NCBI GenBank assembly: GCA_027574665.1
Contig: CM050653.1
Location: 11,244,664-11,308,663, forward strand
Direction of reading: 5' to 3'
Source of the DNA: Rhynochetos jubatus
Lineage: Eukaryota; Chordata; Aves; Eurypygiformes; Rhynochetidae
DNA: 64,000 nucleotides
Each line of letters opens with the position of its first letter. The stretch's first letter is position 1. The notes beneath the pieces were generated by a model. The model saw only the letters and a program-made list of their open reading frames with translations. It was not told the origin of the DNA and searched no databases. The translations under genes and the position numbers were made by a program. Below, piece after piece: positions 52,249-63,300 of the stretch.

Positions 52249-52859
52249 CAAAAGAGCGTGTTAGGAATAAAAGGTCATATCCACACAGGATTGTGGTGTT
52301 CAGTATTAAAATTATTTTTTTTTTAAAGGAGGAGAGGAATGGTGTGATTTAAAAAGAAAATGGAGGCCTATTTACCAGCCTGCACGTTACAGGCAATGTC
52401 AGACGCCACACTCACAAAGAGCGTAGGGGACATGGTAGTCCCCATACCTTGGGAAACACAGTAACAACGAAGGGTATTTGCATCCCAGCCTCCAACTGCT
52501 TTCAGCTCAGAGATTTCCCGAGTCATGGTTTGTGAGTCTCCAACCTCCAAGGGTTGCTTTCCCATTAACCTGACCGATATTCCCTGTAATTCATGGCAGA
52601 TTACGTTCTTACGTTGGATGCCGCTTATTCTGGCAAAATTGTGCTTCTGCTTATGCAGCTTCTTCTCTTGCCCACCAAGCCCCTCGCCACGGGAAGTAAA
52701 ACAGCACGGACAAACCTACTGTTAGACACACCAGAGCAAAAGCCTATAGCAAACAGGCAGCCTGATGTATCCCTATGGTACGTACTTTCTACTGGAAGGG
52801 ACGTAACTTTACCATGTTTTCTTCCTAACGTTGCCTAAGTGGTGCCTTTTCTTTCTCCA
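52249..52859. other. Spacer between CR1 and first CpG island
   Basis: Unique sequence of intermediate GC, with no gene recognised. Open frames on both strands are short. Confidence 0.5.
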
Positions 52860-53390
52860 CAACCACGTAAGCAAGCAGATGGCTGGACCCCTCACCATTA
52901 CACCCCGAACTGCCGGCGGCAGCTCTATAGGCGTTTCTGACCGGCACCCTCGCTCCCCAACCGAGCTACTTCAGCCGGGGACGCGCCCGTCCTGCTCCAC
53001 AATCTCAGCCGCCTGCCCGCCCGCCCGTCCTTCCCGGGGACCTCCCAGCCCGGGGAGGGAGGAAATGCCTGAACGGCCTCGCACCGCCCCCAGCCCTCGC
53101 CCCGGCGAATGGGGGTGGCTGGAGACAGCCCTCAGCCCGCTTTTTGTTTTAACACGAACGTTTTCCCCTGCCTATGAGGAAACCCGCGCAGGGGGAGGGT
53201 GGGATTTCCTTCCCATTGTCTGCGGGCTCAGCCCTGCCGGCTGCGGCGGTGGCTCTTTGGCGCTCCCGGCGCTGGTCTGTGCGAAAGTTAATGGTCAAAA
53301 GGGACCCGGGAAAGGGCTCAGGTTAGGTACCAGTCGAAATGCAGATAAATGCAAGAATCGGGGCGAAGCAAGACCGGCTAGCAGGGCTTC
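52860..53390. promoter_or_regulatory. CpG island 1 (small)
   Basis: GC content and CpG frequency rise sharply. The 60 bases from 52,981 hold eight CpG and are about 75 percent GC, while the DNA on both sides is AT-rich. In birds and mammals such unmethylated islands mark promoters or, less often, developmental enhancers. No TATA box or convincing exon with splice sites is visible, so the direction of any transcription is not decided. It lies about 2.3 kb upstream of the larger island and may be an alternative or antisense promoter of the same locus. Confidence 0.75.
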
Positions 53391-55640
53391 AAACCTGTAT
53401 ATTAATGAGCATTACAGTCCTTCCAATACAGATGAAAATAAGTCAAAACGGTGGAAAAATACAGCCTTCTTATCCATAAGTGTGCATCCTTAAGGCTATG
53501 TAATGCAAACAGTTACCCAGGGGGCCTAATGAGGGTATCAAAATATTTCAAAAAAATGCCCACGAACACCCATTTATAAGCTTGTCTTTCTACATTTGAT
53601 TTAATTCACTGCCCACCAGCTCAGACAAGGTAACGTGGCTATGGTTGCAGACACTCCCTACATGTTTGCTTTAGGATACCTTGTTCTTTCCAAAATCAAA
53701 TATTTGTATCCTGAAATAAATATTTGGAGACGGTCCAGACTAGCCTTTACAAATATGTTAAGTACAGCAAATTGTTGGCAGGCGGTAGACTCCAAGTAAA
53801 AACCTGTAAGGTAGGCAAACCATAGGGCTTCAACCCTGCATATGCTTCCACATCCGTGAAACTGTGGCCTAAATATTTATTTGACAGCTCTCTATGGGTC
53901 CTGAAGAGATAAAGAGCTAAAACCTTTTTATACTGAAGATAGCTGAACTTGTGCCTTAAGTAAATATTTACATAGGTAAGGAGAAAGCACCCTGGCAGAG
54001 TAATAAATCTTTTTGCTAAAGACCTGAGACTGGAATTGGAGCTTTGTTTTAGCGTTACGGCAAGTCCTCCCAGCAGACCCAGTCGTAGGGGGTATCTGGC
54101 TGTTCTGGCTGAAGAACTGAAGCTGGTTAGGTACGCTGCTAGCTATGCTCCTCATCTGTTTGCTTCTGGATGCAAAAATGCCTTAACCACGCCAGCCTGA
54201 ACAGACCTGTTAGCCTGACTGCATGGTGGAAAGAGTAGAAACAATAAGGCCCCAAACATTTTATTTTTCTTACATAAACATAGCTCAGATGCAATTTGTA
54301 TAGAGAAGGTTTCAAAGAAACCTAAGACAGCCAAGCCAGCAATATCCCATGGAAACTTGGCATGTATTTCTATCAAACTTCTTTTGACAATTACATGCTT
54401 TAACGAAATCAGAGCCAAACATCACAACTAAGTGCTTAAAATATGGTAGCCTTTTTGTAATTATACTGATGGTACATCCCTTCTTACTTAAAGAATTGCC
54501 TGTAAATTTCATTTGCTTTTTATTAATACAAGCAATATAACGCAGTTAATAAATTATAGTACCACTGTTTGGTATCTGCCCAACCCCTCAAGCACCCTTT
54601 GAAAGCAGATTACCAGCACTGTCCTATCTATTCATTTTAGATAATGTAAAATGCTCTTTCATATTTAAATACATAATAGAAGTAAAACTTTATCTGCTGC
54701 TATGCAACAAACTGTTATTTGCAATTTTTTTAAACAGGATGTAAAGTCCTGGTGCCGCAGTCTCAAACAAAATGAGCTTTTAGACACTAGTCGAAATCTT
54801 ATTTACTAAACACACTGGAGAAACTTTCAGGGCTCAGTGTACAAACTCTGGTTTTGACCAGGCACAATGGATGTATCTTTTTTGTCGTTATCCCAAACTA
54901 TTTTAGTAATACTAATGACTACTTATTTGAATAAAATTATTTGCATGCATAAATGTTTATAGAACTAAGCTTACAGTGAATTTTAATAAAGTATGTCACA
55001 TTTCTGGTCGTGACTAATTTATTGTGAATTATGTGACTTTTCCTATAAATAATTCCTGAAGTATTTCAGAAACTTTAGAATGTATTTGCTTAGACATTTA
55101 CTACTAATGTTCATCTCAGTCCATATAAATCCAGGATAAAATGTACATGTTTTCTTGCTACTTACAAATACAAATTTATGTATCTCTTATTACTATATAT
55201 GTCCCAATCCTGCAGTGAAAATGTGGACCTGCAGCTCACAACCTATAGCCAGCTCTGAGACAGACCACTGATTCTGCATGTTTTAGTTTCTGTTGCTCAA
55301 GGCTAGTATCTTCTCTTGAAAACATTACCTGGAATTTCTCCGAGCTGGACTTCATGATAGGAGGAATTTGCCTGTATCAGGGCCAGATAAGCAGCACTTT
55401 CCTCTGCAATAAGATAGGGTCCAGATCTAAGGCTATGATAAAATACATATATAATAAATAGTTAAAGATCCGTTTCAAATGTATTATTAAAAAAAAAAAA
55501 AAAAAAAAAAAAGAAACAAACAGCAACTCCAGCAGACACCACTAGAGTTCTCCTTCTCCCAAATATCCCTAGCACCATCCTAAACCCTGTTTACCCCAGA
55601 AACCTGAACTGTGGACAGACAGAAGAGGAGAGAGAGAGAG
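53391..55640. other. AT-rich spacer between the two CpG islands
   Basis: No gene or named repeat. It contains many ATTTG and AATAAATATTTG motifs and an octamer ATTTGCAT near 54,950. A run of 24 A lies at 55,489-55,512, preceded by AATAAATA about 30 bases upstream. The position between two islands makes it a candidate for proximal regulatory sequence. Confidence 0.5.
55489..55512 (+). repeat. A24 tract
   Basis: Twenty-four consecutive A. AATAAA lies upstream at about 55,453-55,460, so it might be the poly(A) tail of an unrecognised retroposed transcript, but no gene-like sequence precedes it. Poly(dA) tracts next to promoters also exclude nucleosomes. Confidence 0.85.
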
Positions 55641-55659
55641 AAAATTCAGACACAATAAA

Positions 55660-55784
55660 ACTCTGAGGGGAAAAATATGTGGAAGGAGGAGGCAGCAGCG
55701 GCCTGGGGAAGGGATTGAAAAGTTTCCCCTGGCTTAACTTCTCCCCCCCCCCCGCAGCAGCAGAAGCAGCGGCAGCAGCACAAG
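55660..55784 (+). other. Candidate 5' noncoding exon of an unnamed gene
   Basis: Purine-rich then CAG/CGG-rich sequence ends at CACAAG before GTGAGAG, a good splice-donor match (AAG before GTGAG) at 55,784/55,785. No ATG-led frame of useful length ends at the donor, so if real it is 5' untranslated. The left edge, a transcription start, is a guess. Alternatively C11-GCAG at 55,743-55,757 could be an acceptor, making a 27-nt exon at 55,758-55,784 with length divisible by three. Confidence 0.4.
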
Positions 55785-56001
55785 GTGAGAGAGACTTTAA
55801 GTCTGGGGAGGAGGGGTGTGTGTGCGGGAGGGGGGGGTGAATTTACAGCCCTGTGGATATTTCTGTATCTGCCTCCCTGGCTTTGGGGTGCGAGAGACGC
55901 CGTGTCTCATGCTGGGTGGATTTTTTTTAATATGATGGAGGATTATAAACATGGCGCCTTAAAAAAACTACAAAATCATGTACACACTGTTCCAAGGAGA
56001 T

Positions 56002-56045
56002 GGGGGAGAGGGGCCAGGGGAAGGGCTGGGCACCAGGGGAGGGGG
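56002..56045 (+). promoter_or_regulatory. G-quadruplex-prone G-tract cluster
   Basis: Seven runs of three to five G lie within 44 bases on the + strand, separated by loops of one to five bases. It comfortably fits the G3-N(1-7) pattern. It is just downstream of the proposed exon and on the non-template strand of the proposed gene, the arrangement that favours R-loops at CpG-island promoters. Confidence 0.75.
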
Positions 56046-56154
56046 CAATCCTGCCCCGCGGGGTGCCCTATGGGGAGGGGGGGAGCAATTATACTTCATA
56101 ATAAAATGTGTGGGGCTGCGGGGGGGGGGGCGGAATGGAAGGCGGGATTTTTTT

Positions 56155-56173
56155 TATTATTATTATTATTATT
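56155..56173. repeat. (TTA)n microsatellite inside the CpG island
   Basis: About six TTA/ATT units follow a T run, in otherwise GC-rich DNA. An 11-G run lies just upstream at 56,120-56,130. Probably polymorphic in length. Confidence 0.9.
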
Positions 56174-57310
56174 TCATTTTTCGGAGTGGGAAGGATTATA
56201 TGGCAACTCGCTTGGAAACCGAGGAGAAGGGGGGACGGCGGCAGGGCGCGTGTGATTATTAACGGCGATTATTTTTGTCCCCACACCTCCCCCGGTCGGA
56301 TTTCGACTGGGAGGCGGCGGCGGGTCCCCCGCGCCGAGTTGCAGTCAGGCCGGGGTCGGGCGGGAGGAGATGGGGTGGGGAGAGGGGCGCACAAGAGAAT
56401 CCCTGCCTTCCACGCTCCGCGCGGGCCTGCAGGGAGCGGGGGAGCCGGGGACTCGCGTGAGAGGCGAGGCCGAGCGGGGTGTGGCGCAGCCCGGCCTCAG
56501 CCCCGCCAGCCCCCCCCCGCAGCCCCGTTCTTTTCGCACACGCGGGGCGACCACTTTGCTCCCCATTCCCTCCCACCCCGCTTTCCTTTCTCTCATACAC
56601 ACCCCCCTCCGCCCTCGCATTTCCTCGCTGGGGTGGGGGATTTCTACTTAAAGGACGGGTCTTGGCCCGAGTAATGGCAGCTGCTCGACAGCGCCGAGTC
56701 GCCACAGGAGAGAGACGACGGGCCCCCGCAGGCCGGCCGCGGCGGGAGAGGGGCCATGGCTTCCCTTCCCCGCGGGGGGCAGAGGAGGGGACGGGGAAAG
56801 GGGCGAACTTAGAGCCCCTGCGCTCCTTTCCCCCCCGGGCGGCGGCGGGCGGGCTGCGCCACCCCCGCGGCGGGGCCGGCCTTACCGCCCGGCTCTGCCG
56901 AGAGGGCAGAGGGACGGGGGCCTCTGGCTTCCCGGATCGCACCTCTGGCGGAACGCCTCGGCCCCCGGCTTGGCCCCGAGGGCTTCCTCGCCTTCCTTAT
57001 CTGCTCCGGGGTAGGGCACGGGGGAGGGAGGGGGGGCAAAGGGCCGATTTCTCCGCTCTCCTCCTCCGGCGGCCCCCCGCTGCGGGCGAGGGGCGTGCGG
57101 GGAGCCGGGCTGCCTGCGGGCAGGGGCCCTCCCGCGCCCTCCAGAAACAGCTCCCTCGCTGCCCCCGGCCAGAAAGGGCCCTCCAGGAACCCCGTCGGAC
57201 TCTCCGGTCGGATTTCGGGAGAATATAAACTACTGAGGGGCTTGCTTTTGGCGTTTTTGGGGGCGGGAGGGGGAAGGTTTGCGTGTCCCTGAAATCGCGT
57301 CTCCAAATAA

Positions 57311-60300
57311 CTCCCCTCGGTTCACTTTGTGAGACGTTTTCGTTCTCGCCCTCCCTCAGGGTTTGTCCAGAGGCCTATCTGTCTCCTTTCTCTACGGGGA
57401 AAGGATGAAGGCGTAGGCGTGGGGTTTCCTGTGGTAAGGATGATGGGCAGGTTCAGCAGGCTTTTCTCATCTTCCCTGTGTTTCAGAGAAAAGTCCCCCT
57501 GTGAAATACTGATGTTAAGGACTTGAGAAACTTCTTGCAGCTTTTGGGGCTTATCCTGAGATCAGCAGACTGTGGGATTTTGGTTTTTTGTCATCTGTGA
57601 ACATGGCAAACGCAACTTCACAAAGGCTAGAGCTGCGGTGGCTTGAGAAGAGGAAAAGCGGAGAAAAACTGTTTAATGAGCTGCTGGTTGGTTTTATAAT
57701 TCGGCATTTTTAGATCCTGGAATCATCTGCCATGATCCCTGTATTGCAGGAGTAATGTTTGTTGTAGTTTTGAAAAGATCTTACTGCAGTGGACAGGACC
57801 AAGAGTAGAAAATGCTTTCTTGTCCTAGATATGCTGGTGTTTTGGTGTTTTTTTTTTTTTTTTCATTCCTGTTCTCTGTAGGAAATTGTTTAATTCTTTA
57901 GGGGAGATCACCGGGACAGGTGTCGAAGGGGGGGAAGAACGAGAGTGGAAATGCCAGTTTGTGGTTCAGGTTGCGGTCCCTTGGGTTTTTCTAGTCCCTC
58001 ATCCTTCAGCGTGAAGGACCTGGCATCTTTCCACATTTTTAAAGTTTTTTTACTTTTGTTATCAACCATTCTGAGCAGCTACAGAAAGTCTTTAGGGAAG
58101 TAGGCTATTTGTTGACTGCTGCTTTGTATAAAAGTGAAAGTACACACAAAATAATTCCCAGCATGGCTTTATGTTTAATGCCAGCTTTTCCATGCCTAAA
58201 GAAACCCTCACTGCTCTGACCAGGTATTTGTGTGGGGAAGGGAATGGTTCATGGGCTGGGTAGTACAACAGAGAATACTTTATCTTTCTGATGGTGAGTT
58301 TGATTTTAATGAGTGAGGAAAAAAGTTACTGTGTTGATGACTCTTTGTTGATGTGTTAGGGATGGTGGTCTCTACTGTCAAGAAAAGGCATATACAACTG
58401 ATGCTTGGTATTGTGTTCAGCACCAAAGAACTGAGTGAGAAAAATTAGTTTTCCACTCCATCTCGTGAGCTGGATAGTGTGGTGGAAATTACGAAGTGAT
58501 GAAGTCAGCAATGTAAGGGGAGTTGTGGATGTTGGGTGGGGGTCTTCAGACTTTGGTGGTGTGCTAGAAGATGTTGTTTCATAGTTTGGAGCTTTATAGC
58601 ACCAGTTTAACAGGGAAGTGCCCTCCATACCGCTTAAACTGATGTTTGGTTTTTTGGTTTTTTTTTTTTTTTTAATCTAAGCAAGCACTTACCAGCTATT
58701 ATTTTTAAATACAAATGTAAAAAAAAAAAATTGAGTTTGTTCACCATGAACTAAAAGTTTTAGTAGTTTGTCTTAGGCCTTATGTATGGTAAGCCAGAGC
58801 AATACTTCTTAACTTTTCAGGAAAAATTGAATGCTACAGAAGTAACAATAATTTCCTGACTGTAATTGCTGTGAGTGCTAGGGCATTTGCTGTAACCTGG
58901 TTCTGTGTGTGTGCCCATGCTATTTGTATGTAGTAGGCGGTCTGTATGCAGCTAATGTTCAGGGGGTCCCACTTGGGGGTCCTGCCTGCCCTTGTAGCAC
59001 AGAGTAGAAGGGGCTGTATAGGGAAGACTCGAGGCTTCTGCATGGGAAGAGCCTGGGTCATCTTTTCAGCCTAATATCATCTCAAGGGCAAATGAGATGG
59101 TGAAAGGCTGTGAAGTGTGCTTGGCCTTTCCACTTTGCAGGTAAATATAACCTACTGGGTGCTGTAAGTGATGTGGTGCCTCTGGAGAAGAAAATGATGT
59201 GGTTGGAGAATGAATTTGGCCTCAAACTCACCTTGAAGTGCCTAGGCTACACTTAGACTGTTGTGCATTTCTACCAGTGAACCACAGCTTGGGGAGCACT
59301 GAACGGTGCTATCTGCAATCTCTGAATCGGGATGAAAGACTTCAAAAAGAAATAGATAGAAGACAACATTTGAAGAGGTTTTCTTAATTTTAGGCACTTC
59401 AACCTCTCCATTAATCTCTGCAATGTCTACTTTGTTAGAAAATTGCCTCATTTCACACAATTTGAGAATCAGGGAAGATTTTGGAATTAGGAGACTTGTT
59501 TTGGAATTGAGTACCCAACTTCAGTCAACTGAAGTTCACAAATTTTGGACATACCTGTAACTAGTTTTCATAGTTACAGTCTTTCAGAGCATTTATTTCT
59601 GGAAGTGTGTAAGGACTTAAGGCAGTGAATTAAATGTTCTGAAAGAGAGACAGGGTGATGATGAAGGTGTCTTCAGTAAACTTCTGATTTTCTTAAATGG
59701 CATTTCAGCTAGCTCCAGAGTGGCAAAAGTGTCAGTAAAATAAGTCTTTTATCAGGAATCTAGGTTATTACAAATGCTAAGTCAAACTGTAAACAAAATA
59801 ATCTGTGCAGAGTATATGTGGCTCACACCAGTGATAAACGGTGTTCATAAAATGCTGAGTTGTTTAAAATTACTGGCCAGATGCATACAAGAGTTTACTC
59901 AGTGAGATAAAGTATATGTTTTTTATTTTTTACAAGTTAGGTCAGAATTGTTGGAGCAATTCTTTTTGCCGTGTCTATCCAGTAAATGTATACATTTCAT
60001 TCAATTCCTGACCAGTGATTTTATTAATTGGGATGGTTTTCCTTCCATGTAATAGGACTTTCTTTCGCTATCTTTCTTACACTGATTGTTCAGCAGCTTA
60101 TGTCAGGTCATGTTCTTTATCTGCAGGGGCTTTTTGTGTTGGTTTTTCTTGGTTTTTTTTTTTTTTTTAGTCTCCGGATGTGGTGGACGCTCCCGTAGTA
60201 CTTGTGTAGTTCTTGGAGCATGGTGCCCTTGGTAGCTCGGCAGTGCAACATATGTCATCTTTTATATGGCTCATACATTTTAGTCTGTCAGTGTTGCTTG

Positions 60301-63300
60301 TGCTAAATGTTGTAAATGAAGATTGTTCTTGTCAGGTTCTGGATGATTTTTGATCAGTTGAATGTAAATTTAGCTCATAATTGGGTTATTGTTCTAAGGT
60401 TTAATCTGCCAGTCTGGAGAATATAGCTTGCAAAATAAGTAGTTTATAAGATGAGGTAATGATTCCATTTTGCAGGAATTTCTTCAGAAGTTAACTCTTA
60501 CATTCCTAAAAAAAATTTCAGTGCTTTTCAGTGCAGTGTAAAGGTGCAAATTCAGTGGTGGTGAAAGAGTAGCTTGTCATCTACACAAAATGCAAAACAA
60601 GTGTGGGAAACTTTTTCTTGCAATAAATCTCAAATTTGTCTTTATCATTTCTCAAAACCCCTTAGTTCCTGAGTGTAGTGGAGGCAACTGGCAGGAGATT
60701 GATAGATGCCAGCATGGCTGCGTACAGGATAATGAACACTGGCCTCTGGCCTGAACGGGTGAACTCCTGTGGCACACGGAGCTCTCTGCTGTCAGAGGCC
60801 TCTCTACATGCTTCTCCCTGGGACACTAGCGCTGGGTCCAGCTGATTTCCCCCCCCTTGTATTTTCAATTCTAGTCTTTAAACATATTTTTATCAGCTGT
60901 TTAAACCAATGTCTGCCACCACATTAATTGAGGAAGGCTGAACTCTGCCTTATTGTTTAATTTTCAACTAAGCTATGAATATTGAATTATGTGGAGAATT
61001 TTTTTTTACGGCAAAACTAGAAAAATAACTGCATAATGATTTTTTCGCATTATTGTTGTTTCAAAAAGAGTCAATAAGCTACTTGTTCCAAGTATACTCT
61101 TTCACTGTCTGAAGTCATACTAACACAGTCAGTTGGCTTGAAATGCTTTTTGATGTAAGATGGCTGCAATCAGTTTCTTTAAATACTCAAGTTATTAAAG
61201 GGTGAATTAACTTGAATCATAACCTATGCTAGAAGCTGATTTTTTCCTTACGTTTTAGTAAGATTTCATTCATATTTTGTTATGTATGTTTTCTGATTTT
61301 GTCTCCCTGAGATGAACAGGGTCTTTTAGTCTTGTGGGCAGGCGCCAACAGGCCCGGTGGTGATACACTGTGACATGTCCATGAACCCAAGTTAAAGCTC
61401 ATGGCGTCTAATTTTAGGTCAGCCAGCTTTGGTGATATCCTATCAGAGCCTGATCCTGTAGCTGTACCATGCAGATAAATCCAAAGTGTAATTATTGAAA
61501 GGTTTGCATACAAAAAAACTGGGTTTGATTTTCTTCCAATTTTTCATTTTCCACGTCACTAAAGTGTGGAAGTTTCTGCTATGAAAGTACAGAGACATGT
61601 AATTTGAGTTCAAATTATTGGTTAAAGTGGCAGGACCATAATATTTGTAATTTCAAAATTAGAAAAATATTTTAAAATATAAAGAAAATACTGTTACTGC
61701 TGTACCAAGAGGCAGAATATCTTCGCATATATCTTTACACTGTATTCAATGTTAAATTCCAAGATTAAATAATTGCAGAATAAAACATGGTGAATTAATG
61801 ATTATGACTCTTCACACAACTCTCAGTTGTAGTATGATATAAAACTAGTGCTTAACAAATAGTTTTAGCCCCAGAGACACTGAAATCAGAAGTGCAAAAA
61901 TCCATTTCTTGGTTAAAAAAGTCAAGCATCCCTACAGAAATACCAGTAACATCCCTTCACCTTTTCTGTGGAAATCACATATTTTGCATGCAAAGAACTG
62001 GTCTCAATGTGTTAATTCATTTTTGTCCATAATAGGATTTGAGATTTAGTAATTTAGAAAGAGTTAAACATGTTGCTGGTTGCCTCTCATTTCTCCTACG
62101 CTTCATTTTCTCTTCCTTTGGTAGTGTGTGAAAAATAAACATGAAACCAACTTGCCTTAGATTCAAATATATGATTTTAATGCAGCTGACATAATTGTTT
62201 TGGTTACAGACCGTAGGAGTCTGCTAGTAGGTGTAGTACTCAAAAGCAACGTTTTGGAAAGTGGGTATTTGTACTTTGATCTCGTGCACTTACAGCACGG
62301 CATTATTATCTGGTCTTTTACAGATAGGTGGATGGGAGTCGCATGCAGTGACTCATGGGATATGGCACTTAGTTCACTAATTTTAGCAGCACGATTCTTA
62401 TCTTCCAGCGTTAGGTTTTATTGGAACCTTTTGAAAAAGCAATGAAGTGAAACAAAATGGGGTTGAGAGACAATGATTAGCAGAATCCCAAAGTAGCTAG
62501 AAATAATATACAGTGAAAAATAAATTAACAGGATGCAAGATATGTTTATTGCTCAACGAATCTTTGACAAGATCTGAGAGACAAGAGAGCTTTATCTTTC
62601 TTAGCACCCTGTCATCTTTTTCTATTAGGCATTCGGAAAGAGAGGATCTCACACCACAGATACCTGTTTGCAATTACAGATGTTTCTCAAGTCAGAAACC
62701 AAGTAACAGCCAAGTCTGCACTGACTGTTTGTGCCTCATTACTATTTCCTTGGTGTCATTCCCAGTAAAATAAAGCTTCCAAAGGGGAGATAGTCTGTGC
62801 CTTGCTGCCTAACATTGCAGCGTGTGCATTCACATGCACAAATTAAAGTGAAATTCTTACCTCAAAATGGTGGGGTTTTTGTTTCTCCAGTTTTCCTTTT
62901 GTTTGGTTGTTAAGTTTGAGTTTGGCGTTTTCTGAGCCACCACTGACTTCATGGACAGACTTAAACCCATTGTTCATGCATAATCCCCTCTCCCCGACCA
63001 ATTACTTAAGATTCAGGTTTAAAATTGTGCAAAATCAAAACAAAAGAATTGCTTTTTCATAAAATGTAATCACAGACTACTGATTGTACACTGATGAAAA
63101 TTGATGATGTTCACTGCAGAAAATTCATTGTTACCAATAGATTAATATTAATATAATGATGGAGACCTTGATCATATAAGCACTAGTTTTCCCACAGACA
63201 TAAAAATGCATAAGCCTCAGAGCATATGGATGAATCAAGGTTATTTTCATAAAATATTTTTAAAAATTTAAGCTTTATGTACAATTCCAATATTCAAGGA

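Larger units (their letters stand above)
55650..57310 (+). promoter_or_regulatory. CpG island 2: strong candidate promoter of a + strand gene
   Basis: Very GC- and CpG-rich. The 60 bases from 56,821 hold eleven CpG and are 90 percent GC. The island is about 1.6 kb long, contains many GGCGGG/CCCGCC-type Sp1-like boxes, and has no obvious TATA box, as is usual for housekeeping or developmental promoters. It starts with leader-like GCAGCAG/CGGCAGCAG repeats and a donor match. Rightward transcription is inferred from the G and T excess that begins at its right edge and persists into the AT-rich DNA beyond. The gene itself is not identifiable from this window. Confidence 0.85.

Noticed and set aside
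52831-53493. 220-codon open frame on + across CpG island 1
   Set aside because: Pro/Arg/Ser-rich low-complexity product in GC-rich DNA where stop codons are rare. No domain or familiar motif, and no splice or start context to support it.
55785-56255. 156-codon frame on + directly after the splice donor
   Set aside because: Begins at a GTG that is better read as the donor GTGAGA. Translation is Gly-rich low complexity including the (TTA)n microsatellite.
56259-56942. 227-codon open frame on - in CpG island 2
   Set aside because: Shadow frame of the same GC-rich block, with no domain and no supporting minus-strand skew.
56479-57228. 249-codon open frame on + in CpG island 2
   Set aside because: Overlaps several other open frames on both strands in the same 90-percent-GC stretch. 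Arg/Pro/Gly-rich with no recognisable domain, as expected by chance in such DNA.
60662-60868. Possible exon in a GC-richer intronic patch (minus frame of 68 codons)
   Set aside because: No convincing acceptor/donor pair and no familiar protein. The patch may just be local composition.
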